NCBI GenBank assembly: GCA_028565635.1
Contig: JAOXYB010034418.1
Span: forward strand, 1-14,065
Source: Phoronis ovalis
Taxonomy: Eukaryota; Phoronida; Phoronidae
Reading direction: 5' to 3'
Length of the DNA: 14,065 nucleotides
The position numbers and the translations under genes are program-made. This document shows, piece by piece, positions 9,301-14,065 of this stretch (positions are counted from its first letter, which is position 1; every line of letters starts with the position of its first letter). The notes below the pieces were generated by a model. It saw only the letters and a program-made list of their open reading frames with translations. It was not told the origin of the DNA and did no database searches.

Positions 9301-11701
9301 CCAAACATATTTCACTAGAAAATGTGAAACCTAAACTTAAGACATCAGATATAAAACCTAGTGGTTCACTGTTGGTGAAACAAAGAACTTCAAGTATAAC
9401 TTCACTTCAAGAGATAACTGACAAAAAAAGAGCCCGCAGCAAAGAACGTCTTAGACATTTGTCTTCCCCAGGTTTACAAAGAAAAGATCGTAGCCCTAAA
9501 GGACGAGATGATGTTGCTGTAACTTCTAAAGATGAAGTTAGTCCAAGAATGAAATTTTTTATTCCAACAACGTCTAATGAGAATCTGCAGAAGAAAATTG
9601 AAGAGTCAAAGGGGAAGACTCCTCCTATGTTGTCAATGAGGCCATCCTTTCAGAAATCAGCATCAGCAACTCAGCTGTCACTTCTAATCCCACCTCACGG
9701 TAAGCAAGATTAATTATTTTATTTATTTTGTTCGCAAGAGATATAACGTAATCGATATATTGTAATTAAAACTAACAGTTCATAGGATTCTAATAAAACG
9801 TTTGGTGTATTATTGCTGCTTATTGCATCTTGCATTTAAAGGAAAATGTCATAGGCTTTTCTAACCTCCGTATGGTTTCTTGTCACATGGTTATGTTAGT
9901 TTCTGTATTTGTTTTCAGAGGACTTCCTACCTCAACCATTACAATCACCAGCCTCCAGCACCAGTTCTCGGGATACATCACCATCACGAGAGTTGTCTCC
10001 CCTCGTTCAATGTTTGAAACCACCACTTATTATTCGCAAAGGACCTCGAGGCTTTGGTTTTACTTTGCAAGCTATAAGAGTGTACATGGGTGATACAGAT
10101 TATTACACTCTACATCATTTAATTGTGGTATGTATAAAGGTTTTCAATATACTTGTATATAGTGAGTGGTAGTCATTACAGGCACAGAACCTTGTCTCAA
10201 GGTTAAAGCTTGCTACACTTTTTACTTTATGTTTGCTGCAAAATATTAAAATTTTACTTTAACCTTCCGAGATATAATTGCTTTGTGCTTAGATTATTTT
10301 TTTTTTCTGATCCTTGGGCATTAATGGAAAAAAATCATACATGCATTGTAAGTTTCCACTAAAACATAAAATTTAATAATTATATTTCCCCTGGTTGGGA
10401 AAATTACAAAGTAGCCAGATGTGTGAATATTAAGCAGAACAAATGCTCATGTGATGACATATGTATTCAGTGAGATAAATAATCCTAAACTAAATCTTTT
10501 TATTAAGCAAGATAAACGTTTGGTTTTATCACAAGAGCTTCGTCAATTTATTGCTGAAATTAGGCATGGGATATTATTTATGACAGTACAATTAAGAAGA
10601 GACTGATGAAGGTCTTGAGATTAAACCAAAAATTGTCTTTATTAAGAAGTAAAATTTCATTTAAAATTTACTTTGGATTTAGAAATCTTTTTTATGTTAA
10701 TTTGCATTTCTTTATAGGCAGTGGATCCTGGATCGCCAGCCTTTGAAGCAGGGTTACGTTCAGGTTTCATCATTTCACATGTGAACAGTGAACCCGTTCA
10801 GGGCCTCCTGCATACTGAAGTAGTGAAACTTGTCCTTTCAAGTGGTAATAGACTGACACTGCGTGCAGCACCATTAGAAAGTACCTCAATTAAAACTGGT
10901 GGACGCAAAAGAGATATTAATCAAGGAAAAATGGCTCGTAAATCAAGCTCAAAGAAAAAACACAGTAGAGAGAAAAGTGGTGAAAAGAAGCGTGGACGAA
11001 CATCTTTGTTTCGTAGGTTGAGTAGTCGCAAAGCGCACCAGCACATGCATGCTGATAATCAGTCACCAATTTCTCCAAAAACTGCTTTGTTTAGATCATT
11101 GTCATCCAGCGATAGCCAGCCAGAATCACCAACTAGTATGAAATCACCCCGATCTCCACCTGCACGTACTTGGTCAGCTGATTCGCCATTATCGGCTCAG
11201 TCATCATTAAGTAGTTCTCCAAGTTCAAGTGCTCCAAATTCCCCTGTTAGTCCTACTCACTATAGCCGCCCTAGTTCACTAACCGGACTTAAACACAAAC
11301 TTGCAAATATGAAGTCACCGCATCGGCGTAAATCAGTTCATAATATTCCATTATCACCATTGGCAAGGACTCCATCTCCATCTCCAATGGCTATGTCTCC
11401 AACACGCAGTCCAAGCCCTTTGACGGTTGTGCAGGGTCATCATCCAGGCAGCTCACATACTACGCAGCAAACATATCCTTGTCAGCTACATACTAGCCCT
11501 GTAGGGCAAGCTCAACAAATTGCTAGGAAGTCATTAACAAGACCCAGGAGTTGTGAACCCGGATCACCATTGTTGAGAAGAGCTTTATCTCCAGACAGAC
11601 TGCATCCAAGTTCTGCAGAAAAAGCACCTGGTACTCCAGGAAGTACTCCCCAAAGAAAAGGTTCATGGCATGAGAAAAGAGATTTATATGAAAGTTTGTA
11701 G
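201..11701 (+). CDS. MAST: MAST-family serine/threonine kinase (DUF1908 + AGC kinase + PDZ), 18 exons, 5'-partial
   Basis: The joined exons (201-364, 1931-2006, 2842-3051, 3470-3568, 3910-4039, 4407-4572, 4913-5087, 5458-5633, 5981-6051, 6354-6470, 6757-6867, 7122-7346, 7614-7750, 8106-8335, 8705-8865, 9214-9699, 9919-10127, 10718-11701) give 1308 residues and a TAG stop. Domain order: DUF1908 (about 7-268), protein kinase (about 270-544), AGC tail (to about 575), low-complexity linker (575-940), PDZ (about 946-1034), basic and Ser/Pro-rich tail. Visible catalytic residues are Lys299 (AMKK), Glu318 (αC), Asp394 (HRDLKPDN), Asp412 (DFG), Thr447 (GTPEYIAPE) and the WWAMG segment at 467-471. The DUF1908-kinase-PDZ order is diagnostic of MAST kinases; animal members act as cytoskeleton-associated scaffold kinases. 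The N-terminus is missing because the window begins inside an upstream intron. Family assignment is very secure; the exact orthologue name depends on the species. Residue numbers in other entries refer to this partial protein. Confidence 0.97.
547..567 (+). repeat. Inverted repeat, left arm (partner 1250-1270)
   Basis: It begins CGTGACGT and ends CGAACAA. The reverse complement of 1250-1270 begins and ends with the same words, and the two differ at only three of 21 positions. The arms span 724 bases. Confidence 0.8.
549..556. promoter_or_regulatory. Palindromic CRE (TGACGTCA)
   Basis: A perfect eight-base cAMP-response element, flanked by two GCCATTTT words (530-537 and 620-627; AAAATGGC on the minus strand, YY1-like). 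It lies about 100 bases before the ATG of the ORF remnant. It may be the old promoter of the inserted element rather than a MAST control site. Confidence 0.35.
659..868 (+). pseudogene. Broken ORF with WCxCGxC motif, P2X7-C-like/transposon-associated
   Basis: The frame from 659 begins [13 protein letters not shown] and near its end reads [14 protein letters not shown]. In the middle, another frame (700-789) reads [25 protein letters not shown], an acidic stretch that looks more protein-like than the Met-rich frame it overlaps. Together they resemble the start of proteins with an acidic N-terminus and a WCxCGxC zinc-binding block, the type found in the P2X7 intracellular domain and in many uncharacterised multicopy invertebrate proteins. 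The usual second cysteine block is not seen. The most likely reading is a decayed fragment with at least two frameshifts. The family link rests on a short motif. Confidence 0.35.
1250..1270 (-). repeat. Inverted repeat, right arm (partner 547-567)
   Basis: Read on the minus strand it is CGTGACGT, then ATTCGT, then CGAACAA; it matches the left arm at 18/21 positions without gaps. Confidence 0.8.
1931..2006 (+). CDS. MAST: MAST exon 2: DUF1908, Ser/Pro and [12 protein letters not shown] segment
   Basis: Residues 55-80. It completes the Ser codon split with exon 1, then reads SPARSPG and [15 protein letters not shown], the equivalent of the conserved IIMMNHVYKERFPK block of MAST kinases. The acceptor is atttttgtag and the donor is gtaagc; the exon ends in phase 0. 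At 76 nt it is short and sits after the longest intron of the window. Confidence 0.95.
2007..2841 (+). other. MAST intron 2 (835 bases)
   Basis: AT-rich, bounded by gtaagc and tttttcag. It contains a short ATAGAT-type simple repeat at 2189-2214. Nothing else is recognised. Confidence 0.9.
2842..3051 (+). CDS. MAST: MAST exon 3: DUF1908 helical core
   Basis: Residues 81-150, exactly 70 codons. It includes [27 protein letters not shown] and [15 protein letters not shown], all close to the conserved DUF1908 helices. The exon is bounded by tttttcag and gtaagt, and both ends are in phase 0. Confidence 0.96.
3052..3469 (+). other. MAST intron 3 (418 bases)
   Basis: It contains a short AAT run at 3183-3197. 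Its last 35 bases hold three copies, two direct and one inverted, of the octamer ATGTTACA, the last of them covering the splice acceptor (see findings). Confidence 0.9.
3470..3568 (+). CDS. MAST: MAST exon 4: DUF1908, [11 protein letters not shown]-type helix
   Basis: Residues 151-183, 33 codons with both ends in phase 0, so skipping it would keep the frame. [13 protein letters not shown] matches the conserved [20 protein letters not shown] region. The acceptor is weak: no clear pyrimidine tract precedes atgttacag, and the AG is embedded in a repeated octamer (see findings). The donor is gtaagc. Confidence 0.95.
3569..3909 (+). other. MAST intron 4 (341 bases)
   Basis: Mostly AT-rich, except for a GC-richer patch at about 3657-3770 that looks exon-like and has its own acceptor- and donor-like borders (3657-3700; see findings). 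Confidence 0.88.
3910..4039 (+). CDS. MAST: MAST exon 5: DUF1908, [16 protein letters not shown]
   Basis: Residues 184-226 plus one base. [19 protein letters not shown] and [16 protein letters not shown] are nearly identical to vertebrate MAST. The donor is taken as gtaggt at 4040, giving phase 1; this joins the next exon as [10 protein letters not shown], in step with the family's DPLEEM segment. Confidence 0.95.
4040..4406 (+). other. MAST intron 5 (367 bases)
   Basis: AT-rich. A decoy acceptor ttgctgcag ends at 4356, but using it would put an in-frame stop directly after exon 5. Nothing else is seen. Confidence 0.88.
4407..4572 (+). CDS. MAST: MAST exon 6: linker and glycine-rich loop of the kinase
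   Basis: Residues 227-281 plus two bases. A variable acidic/Pro-Thr linker leads to [19 protein letters not shown], the start of the kinase domain and the ATP-binding loop. The acceptor is ccttcattgtag and the donor is gtaagt. The codon for Gly282 is split across the junction. Confidence 0.95.
4573..4912 (+). other. MAST intron 6 (340 bases)
   Basis: AT-rich, bounded by gtaagt and gatatttcag. No structure or coding signal is recognised. Confidence 0.9.
4913..5087 (+). CDS. MAST: MAST exon 7: kinase N-lobe, catalytic lysine and αC helix
   Basis: Residues 282-340. [18 protein letters not shown] carries the ATP-anchoring Lys299. The helix with FAERDILTF carries Glu318, the expected salt-bridge partner. 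[13 protein letters not shown] follows. The exon is bounded by gatatttcag and gtaagt. Confidence 0.97.
5088..5457 (+). other. MAST intron 7 (370 bases)
   Basis: AT-rich, with a 14-base palindrome TTTATAATTATAAA at 5323-5336. Nothing else is seen. Confidence 0.9.
5458..5633 (+). CDS. MAST: MAST exon 8: kinase hinge and catalytic loop
   Basis: Residues 341-398 plus two bases. [19 protein letters not shown] is the hinge region and [11 protein letters not shown] the catalytic loop, with Asp394 and Lys396. Asn399 is completed by the next exon. The acceptor is ataattttcag and the donor is gtgagt. Confidence 0.97.
5634..5980 (+). other. MAST intron 8 (347 bases)
   Basis: AT-rich, bounded by gtgagt and atattttcag. 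It splits the codon of the Mg-binding Asn399. Nothing else is seen. Confidence 0.9.
5981..6051 (+). CDS. MAST: MAST exon 9: DFG motif
   Basis: Residues 399-422 plus one base; at 71 nt it is the shortest exon. [19 protein letters not shown] contains the Mg-binding Asp412, followed by MGLMN. The acceptor is atattttcag and the donor is gtaagc. Confidence 0.96.
6052..6353 (+). other. MAST intron 9 (302 bases)
   Basis: AT-rich. It contains tttgtag followed 14 bases later by gtgag (about 6224-6250), a microexon look-alike that the conserved protein does not need. Confidence 0.88.
6354..6470 (+). CDS. MAST: MAST exon 10: activation segment and APE motif
   Basis: Residues 423-461 plus one base. [20 protein letters not shown] leads to [15 protein letters not shown], with the presumed activation-loop Thr447 and the APE triad 452-454. 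The acceptor is tactttctag and the donor is gtatgg, a less typical donor. Confidence 0.96.
6757..6867 (+). CDS. MAST: MAST exon 11: kinase C-lobe, WWAMG
   Basis: Residues 462-498 plus one base. [20 protein letters not shown] and [17 protein letters not shown] match MAST almost residue for residue. The acceptor is ttaatag and the donor is gtaagt. Confidence 0.96.
7122..7346 (+). CDS. MAST: MAST exon 12: end of kinase domain and AGC tail
   Basis: Residues 499-573 plus one base. [20 protein letters not shown] and [18 protein letters not shown] close the kinase fold. [18 protein letters not shown] and EDDTSYFD form the AGC C-terminal extension typical of MAST. The acceptor is taatttcag and the donor is gtaagt. 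Confidence 0.96.
7614..7750 (+). CDS. MAST: MAST exon 13: acidic segment after the kinase
   Basis: Residues 574-619. [20 protein letters not shown] is strongly acidic; [21 protein letters not shown] follows, matching the SSCSPRFNKVYSSME segment of vertebrate MAST. The acceptor is ataattttag. The donor is gttaga, with T at intron position 3, the weakest donor in the gene. Confidence 0.93.
7751..8105 (+). other. MAST intron 13 (355 bases)
   Basis: It starts with the weak donor gttaga. If retained it would add about 12 residues and then a TGA. Nothing else is seen. Confidence 0.88.
8106..8335 (+). CDS. MAST: MAST exon 14: Ser-rich linker with repeated RKxS sites
   Basis: Residues 620-695 plus two bases. 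The linker is low in complexity and rich in Ser, with basophilic-kinase consensus sites at RKDS (631-634), RRES (644-647) and RKAS (656-659). [19 protein letters not shown] ends the exon. The acceptor is ctacag and the donor gtaagt begins at 8336. Confidence 0.93.
8336..8704 (+). other. MAST intron 14 (369 bases)
   Basis: AT-rich, bounded by gtaagt and cttgatttcag. No structure is recognised. Confidence 0.9.
8705..8865 (+). CDS. MAST: MAST exon 15: linker
   Basis: Residues 696-749 plus one base. [19 protein letters not shown] is followed by [15 protein letters not shown]. It has no named domain and is expected to be disordered. The acceptor is cttgatttcag and the donor is gtaatt. Confidence 0.92.
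8866..9213 (+). other. MAST intron 15 (348 bases)
   Basis: AT-rich, ending in the tandem acceptor AAGCAG. The end is 9213 or 9216 depending on which AG is used. Nothing else is seen. Confidence 0.88.
9214..9699 (+). CDS. MAST: MAST exon 16: Lys-rich linker
   Basis: Residues 750-911 plus one base. It is a highly charged, Lys-rich low-complexity stretch, probably disordered. It ends with [14 protein letters not shown] (897-910), which resembles the short conserved motif found before the PDZ domain in MAST kinases. The acceptor is a tandem AAGCAG, so the start may be 9214 or 9217, adding or dropping one alanine. The donor is gtaagc. Confidence 0.93.
9919..10127 (+). CDS. MAST: MAST exon 17: first half of PDZ domain
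   Basis: Residues 912-981. A Ser/Pro-rich lead-in is followed by [20 protein letters not shown], where RGFGF (955-959) is the carboxylate-binding loop, and by [18 protein letters not shown]. Joining to exon 18 gives [13 protein letters not shown], the same length as HHIVWNVEEGSPA in vertebrate MAST; this fixes the donor at gtatgt (10128). Confidence 0.95.
10128..10717 (+). other. MAST intron 17 (590 bases), interrupts the PDZ domain
   Basis: Bounded by gtatgt and tctttatag. It carries the imperfect inverted repeat at 10503-10645, probably a mobile-element scrap. The rest is AT-rich with no signal. Confidence 0.9.
10503..10645. repeat. Imperfect inverted repeat in intron 17 (arms 10503-10545 and 10604-10645)
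   Basis: The segment 10519-10545 matches the reverse complement of 10604-10630 at 23 of 27 positions. The match continues more weakly to a TTAA at each outer end. The loop is 58 bases. The right arm begins CTGATGAAGGTCTTGAG and continues into AAACC, reminiscent of degenerate hammerhead-type cores carried by Penelope-like elements. Confidence 0.7.
10718..11701 (+). CDS. MAST: MAST exon 18: rest of PDZ domain and C-terminal tail, stop TAG
   Basis: Residues 982-1308. The PDZ domain is completed by [20 protein letters not shown] through [14 protein letters not shown] strongly basic stretch (1044-1081) follows, then a Ser/Pro-rich tail. The tail keeps MAST landmarks: [13 protein letters not shown] (1164-1176), SPHRRKS (1181-1187), [14 protein letters not shown] (1191-1204), and [17 protein letters not shown] near the end. 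The last residues are DLYESL. The tail is shorter than in vertebrate MAST proteins. The acceptor is tctttatag, and the stop codon is at 11699-11701. Confidence 0.97.
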   Translation, partial: AVDPGSPAFEAGLRSGFIISHVNSEPVQGLLHTEVVKLVLSSGNRLTLRAAPLESTSIKTGGRKRDINQGKMARKSSSKKKHSREKSGEKKRGRTSLFRRLSSRKAHQHMHADNQSPISPKTALFRSLSSSDSQPESPTSMKSPRSPPARTWSADSPLSAQSSLSSSPSSSAPNSPVSPTHYSRPSSLTGLKHKLANMKSPHRRKSVHNIPLSPLARTPSPSPMAMSPTRSPSPLTVVQGHHPGSSHTTQQTYPCQLHTSPVGQAQQIARKSLTRPRSCEPGSPLLRRALSPDRLHPSSAEKAPGTPGSTPQRKGSWHEKRDLYESL

Positions 11702-11930
11702 TTTTAAAATGATATCATGTTTGTACAGTATGTTTTTAATGGATAATAGGTGTTGTTACTTGTAATTTTGTTGTATTTGAACTTGAGGTGATAAGTAAAG
11801 AACATTGTGAAAGACAAAATGAAGTTAACTGCACTTGCTATATTATAGAAAGCTTTTACAAAGTTACGCACAATTTGATATAGCTGTTATAAAATAGTTG
11901 AGATTGATGTTGCGGCACATAGTTGATCGA

Positions 11931-11937
11931 GTCTTCC
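11931..11937 (+). promoter_or_regulatory. GY-box (GTCTTCC), miR-7 seed match
   Basis: GTCTTCC is the GY-box core and pairs with miR-7 positions 2-8. It lies 230 bases after the stop. A seven-base match alone is weak evidence; its nearness to K- and Brd-boxes adds some weight. Confidence 0.35.
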
Positions 11938-12012
11938 TTTGCTGCTCGAAGCAGTGGTGATGGCAATGGCAGAAGAACCAGTTAATTATGAGTATTTAAA
12001 TTAAAATTGTCT

Positions 12013-12020
12013 TGTACATA
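12013..12020 (+). promoter_or_regulatory. Pumilio-type site TGTACATA
   Basis: Matches UGUANAUA exactly. A second such site lies 66 bases downstream at 12079. Confidence 0.35.
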
Positions 12021-12040
12021 ACTGACAAGTTTTGCATGAC

Positions 12041-12048
12041 CTGTGATA
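12041..12048 (+). promoter_or_regulatory. K-box (CTGTGATA), 8-base miR-2/13-family match
   Basis: The full consensus cUGUGAUa is present, an 8-mer match to the seed of the protostome miR-2/11/13 family. A core-only copy (TGTGAT) is at 12290-12295. Confidence 0.45.
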
Positions 12049-12078
12049 TTTCTATAAAGTTCTTCCTCGTATTGTATC

Positions 12079-12086
12079 TGTATATA
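12079..12086 (+). promoter_or_regulatory. Pumilio-type site TGTATATA
   Basis: Matches UGUANAUA exactly, between the K-box and the Brd-box. Such AT-rich words also arise by chance. Confidence 0.3.
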
Positions 12087-12125
12087 AACACTGAAATTAT
12101 TTTGGTTTAAGAATTCAGTTTCTGT

Positions 12126-12132
12126 AGCTTTA
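12126..12132 (+). promoter_or_regulatory. Brd-box (AGCTTTA), miR-4/79 seed match
   Basis: AGCTTTA pairs with positions 2-8 of the miR-4/miR-79 family. It lies 85 bases after the K-box. Confidence 0.35.
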
Positions 12133-12462
12133 GTCTCATACTATACTGCTCAATACTGTTATTAATTGCTTAAGCATTGCTTTGTTCTCTAGTTTATAAC
12201 CTCACATTTATGTATTATTACCATGAGACTATTTTCATGCACTTGTTAGCACTGCCGGAAAACCCAAACATTTCCATACAAATTGTGGGTGTGATTAGGT
12301 TTGTGTTTGCTTGTGTTGCACATTGTTAGGTACTACCAGGCAAGGTAGTTCAAAATCTAGTTCTCTGAGATTACTAACAACCTAATGGGTAATACCTATT
12401 ATAACATATCCAAATTAATGTGTCTCTACCATAATACTTGCAGAACAAGAAAATTGCACAAC

Positions 12463-12468
12463 AATAAA
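12463..12468 (+). terminator. Possible proximal poly(A) signal AATAAA
   Basis: A canonical hexamer about 760 bases after the stop; it would give a short 3' UTR that still keeps the GY-, K- and Brd-boxes. Confidence 0.35.
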
Positions 12469-13212
12469 CTGTAATTATAGTAGATTACTGATAGTTTCGT
12501 CTAGCAGGAACTTGATTTGGTTGTACGTATACATGTGTAAAGTATGCTACTTTAGTTGTTACCATAAATGTATCATGTTAAGAAACATGCCTATATTTTG
12601 TGGTATATTCACTGCCATATGTGAGTACAGTTTTCATTAAAGGTTATAAAAATGCTAAATACAATGAAACGTGTGTGTAGGTTTTGGATTGCATGATTAG
12701 GAACTGTTTAACATATCCCTGTTGTATTTGACAAAATCACATCAACTAAAAACAGAACAGATCCAAATGGTTGCAGTTCAGAGTAACAAGTGAACAAGTT
12801 GCCACTAATATGACATGAGCTATTCACTTGCATGGTTCTTAAAAGAATAATTTCTGACTTAAAATTGCTCAATCAATTTGTGTTGGTTGCTGACAAAAGT
12901 AGCTTACAAAGTCCCAAACATAAACATACATAACTTCAAAATAGATTTAATAAATCTTGTGGGAAAATCTTTGAAAAGATACCTCAAGGGATGGCCTATG
13001 AATGTTAGTGGTACTTTATTTCCTGTAGATTGTACTTATTTTGTGTGTACCTGTGCTCTTCTGCAGTCTGAATTTCTGTACCTCGTGCCAATTTGCCAGA
13101 TCACTTTTCCAGTCATATCGGTTTTTATTTTTGTTGTATTTGGTGTGAACATTATGATTAATCCTAAAGGCAATCATGGACAGTTGTAACAGGAAAATTG
13201 TTTCATTTTCAA

Positions 13213-13218
13213 AATAAA
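13213..13218 (+). terminator. Probable distal poly(A) signal AATAAA of MAST
   Basis: A canonical hexamer followed by TTTTGTACATTTTAC, a T-rich stretch suited to downstream processing. It is the last good signal before the character of the sequence changes. Confidence 0.5.
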
Positions 13219-13235
13219 GTTTTGTACATTTTACA

Positions 13236-13930
13236 AGTATTTAAAATAATTTTATTTTAACGGATTACAAGAGTTACTGTAGACAAACATATATCAATGA
13301 TGTCTCAAGCATCCACATGCCTATGCAGATTTGTTGACCCCAGATGTTAATATTTATGTCCGGCATATCTGTGTGTACTCCAGCTTTTGTTTTACTCTGA
13401 TCTCGTATTTTTGTAAAGAAGTTCATACATCTTTACATATTTATAATTATACATAAGTTCTCCCAAGTTGTACAGGAGTAGAAAAGTTGATGCATGAAGA
13501 TTTCTTAATCTAGCAGGCTTACTAGTAGGTATACATTATTAAAGAAAATAATTAGCTGTTGTCAAATGATATATAAGTCGTTCTGTAAATCCACACTATT
13601 TTAGTAATTCAGTTGAAACTCTGCCGGATTACTTATACCTAAATTCTTCCTCGATTGAATTATGTAATAAGAAATAACTGGTTCACGTCAAATACATATA
13701 TTTAGCTAAACTCCGATCAAGCAGCCTATATGACTCCTTTTCGGAAACTCAAATTTTGCGACTGAATTTGTAAGGGACCTTACAAACTAATCTAACAAGT
13801 ATCCGCATCCCTACGATACATTAACTCGTTTTAAAATAACCTCTATCACCGTTCAGGGATCTTGTTAATATCGTATTTTAATGATATTAAAATATTGCGA
13901 TACAACCAGAAAATGAAGCTAAACAACAGC
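13236..13930. other. Downstream non-coding region with several perfect hairpins
   Basis: No ORF of note on either strand. On the minus strand an AATAAA lies at 13251-13256, so this stretch could be the 3' UTR of a convergent gene lying further right. It holds three perfect or near-perfect inverted repeats: 13412-13437, 13767-13786 and 13869-13902. Confidence 0.6.
13869..13902. repeat. Hairpin: 9-bp stem with GAT loop, extended by 5 bp after a bulge
   Basis: TATTTTAAT (13874-13882) and ATTAAAATA (13886-13894) are perfect inverted copies around GAT. Outside them TATCG and CGATA also pair, with a three-base TTG bulge on one side. It lies about 30 bases before the tandem repeat. Confidence 0.75.
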
Positions 13931-14065
13931 TTCCGCTGTCCCAGTGACTTGTCTATCTATCATTCCGCTGTCCCAGTGACTTGTCTATCTATCATTCCGC
14001 TGTCCCAGTGACTTGTCTATCTATCATTCCGCTGTCCCAGTGACTTGTCTATCTATCATTCCGCT
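13931..14065. repeat. Exact 32-bp tandem repeat (minisatellite), at least 4.2 copies, cut by window end
   Basis: The unit begins TTCCGCTGTCCCAGTG and ends CTATCTATCA. Copies start at 13931, 13963, 13995, 14027 and 14059. The four complete copies are identical and the fifth is cut after seven bases. The unit is less AT-rich than its surroundings and contains a TCTA-type sub-repeat. Confidence 0.97.

Larger units (their letters stand above)
11702..13235 (+). other. MAST 3' UTR (end inferred)
   Basis: About 1.5 kb of AT-rich sequence after the stop, with no convincing ORF. It holds a GY-box, K-box, Brd-box and two Pumilio-type sites (listed separately). Candidate poly(A) signals are ATTAAA 12000 and 12636, and AATAAA 12463, 12949 and 13213. 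The last is taken as the distal end because TGTA/T-rich sequence follows and nothing further downstream looks better. The true end could be earlier. Confidence 0.6.

Noticed and set aside
9830-10093. Alternative-frame ORF over exon 17
   Set aside because: It overlaps the PDZ-coding frame, which matches MAST residue for residue; the other frame has no known domain.
10128-10172. Read-through of exon 17 as an alternative C-terminus
   Set aside because: It would end the protein inside the PDZ fold; no poly(A) signal was noted nearby, and the canonical donor gtatgt is good.
12878-13189. 103-residue open frame downstream of MAST
   Set aside because: It lies in the 3' UTR, has no recognisable motif, and has UTR-like composition. 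No splice or start context supports it.
13931-14065. CRISPR-like array
   Set aside because: The 32-base units are contiguous and identical with no variable spacers, and the window is eukaryotic. It is a minisatellite.
1-14065. tRNA, rRNA, operon or defence-system genes
   Set aside because: Nothing resembling them was found on either strand. All conserved coding signal belongs to the single MAST gene.

Overview
The window is eukaryotic, almost certainly from an arthropod or a closely related invertebrate. It is AT-rich and holds one long split gene on the + strand, with GT-AG introns of roughly 220 to 1570 bases. The gene is a MAST-family kinase (microtubule-associated serine/threonine kinase, an AGC kinase; the Drosophila member is called drop out). 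Eighteen coding exons can be read from 201 to 11701. Spliced together they give 3927 nt, or 1308 residues plus a stop, with every exon junction in phase. Exons coding for the N-terminus lie upstream of the window, so the gene is 5'-partial.

Layout. Bases 1-200 are the end of an upstream intron. Exons 1-6 (201-4572) encode the MAST-specific DUF1908 region and the start of the kinase domain. Exons 6-12 (4407-7346) encode the complete kinase domain and its AGC tail, with all catalytic residues present. Exons 13-16 (7614-9699) encode an acidic, then Ser-rich, then Lys-rich linker. Exons 17-18 (9919-11701) encode the PDZ domain and a basic, Ser/Pro-rich C-terminal tail. A 3' UTR of about 1.5 kb follows, ending near a poly(A) signal at 13213. 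The last 830 bases are non-coding and hold several perfect hairpins, then an exact 32-bp tandem repeat that runs off the window edge.

The protein is expected to be a cytoplasmic scaffold kinase: DUF1908 and PDZ for targeting and partner binding, the AGC kinase domain for catalysis, and long phosphorylatable linkers for regulation. There is no second intact gene and no operon-like or defence-like system. The less ordinary material is non-coding: a decayed transposon-like insert with an 18/21-matching inverted repeat and a WCxCGxC ORF remnant in intron 1; competing hairpins over one 3' splice site; a possible poison exon in intron 4; a diverged inverted repeat with a CTGATGA core in intron 17; and matches to the K, Brd and GY boxes (arthropod microRNA target motifs) within about 200 bases of the 3' UTR.
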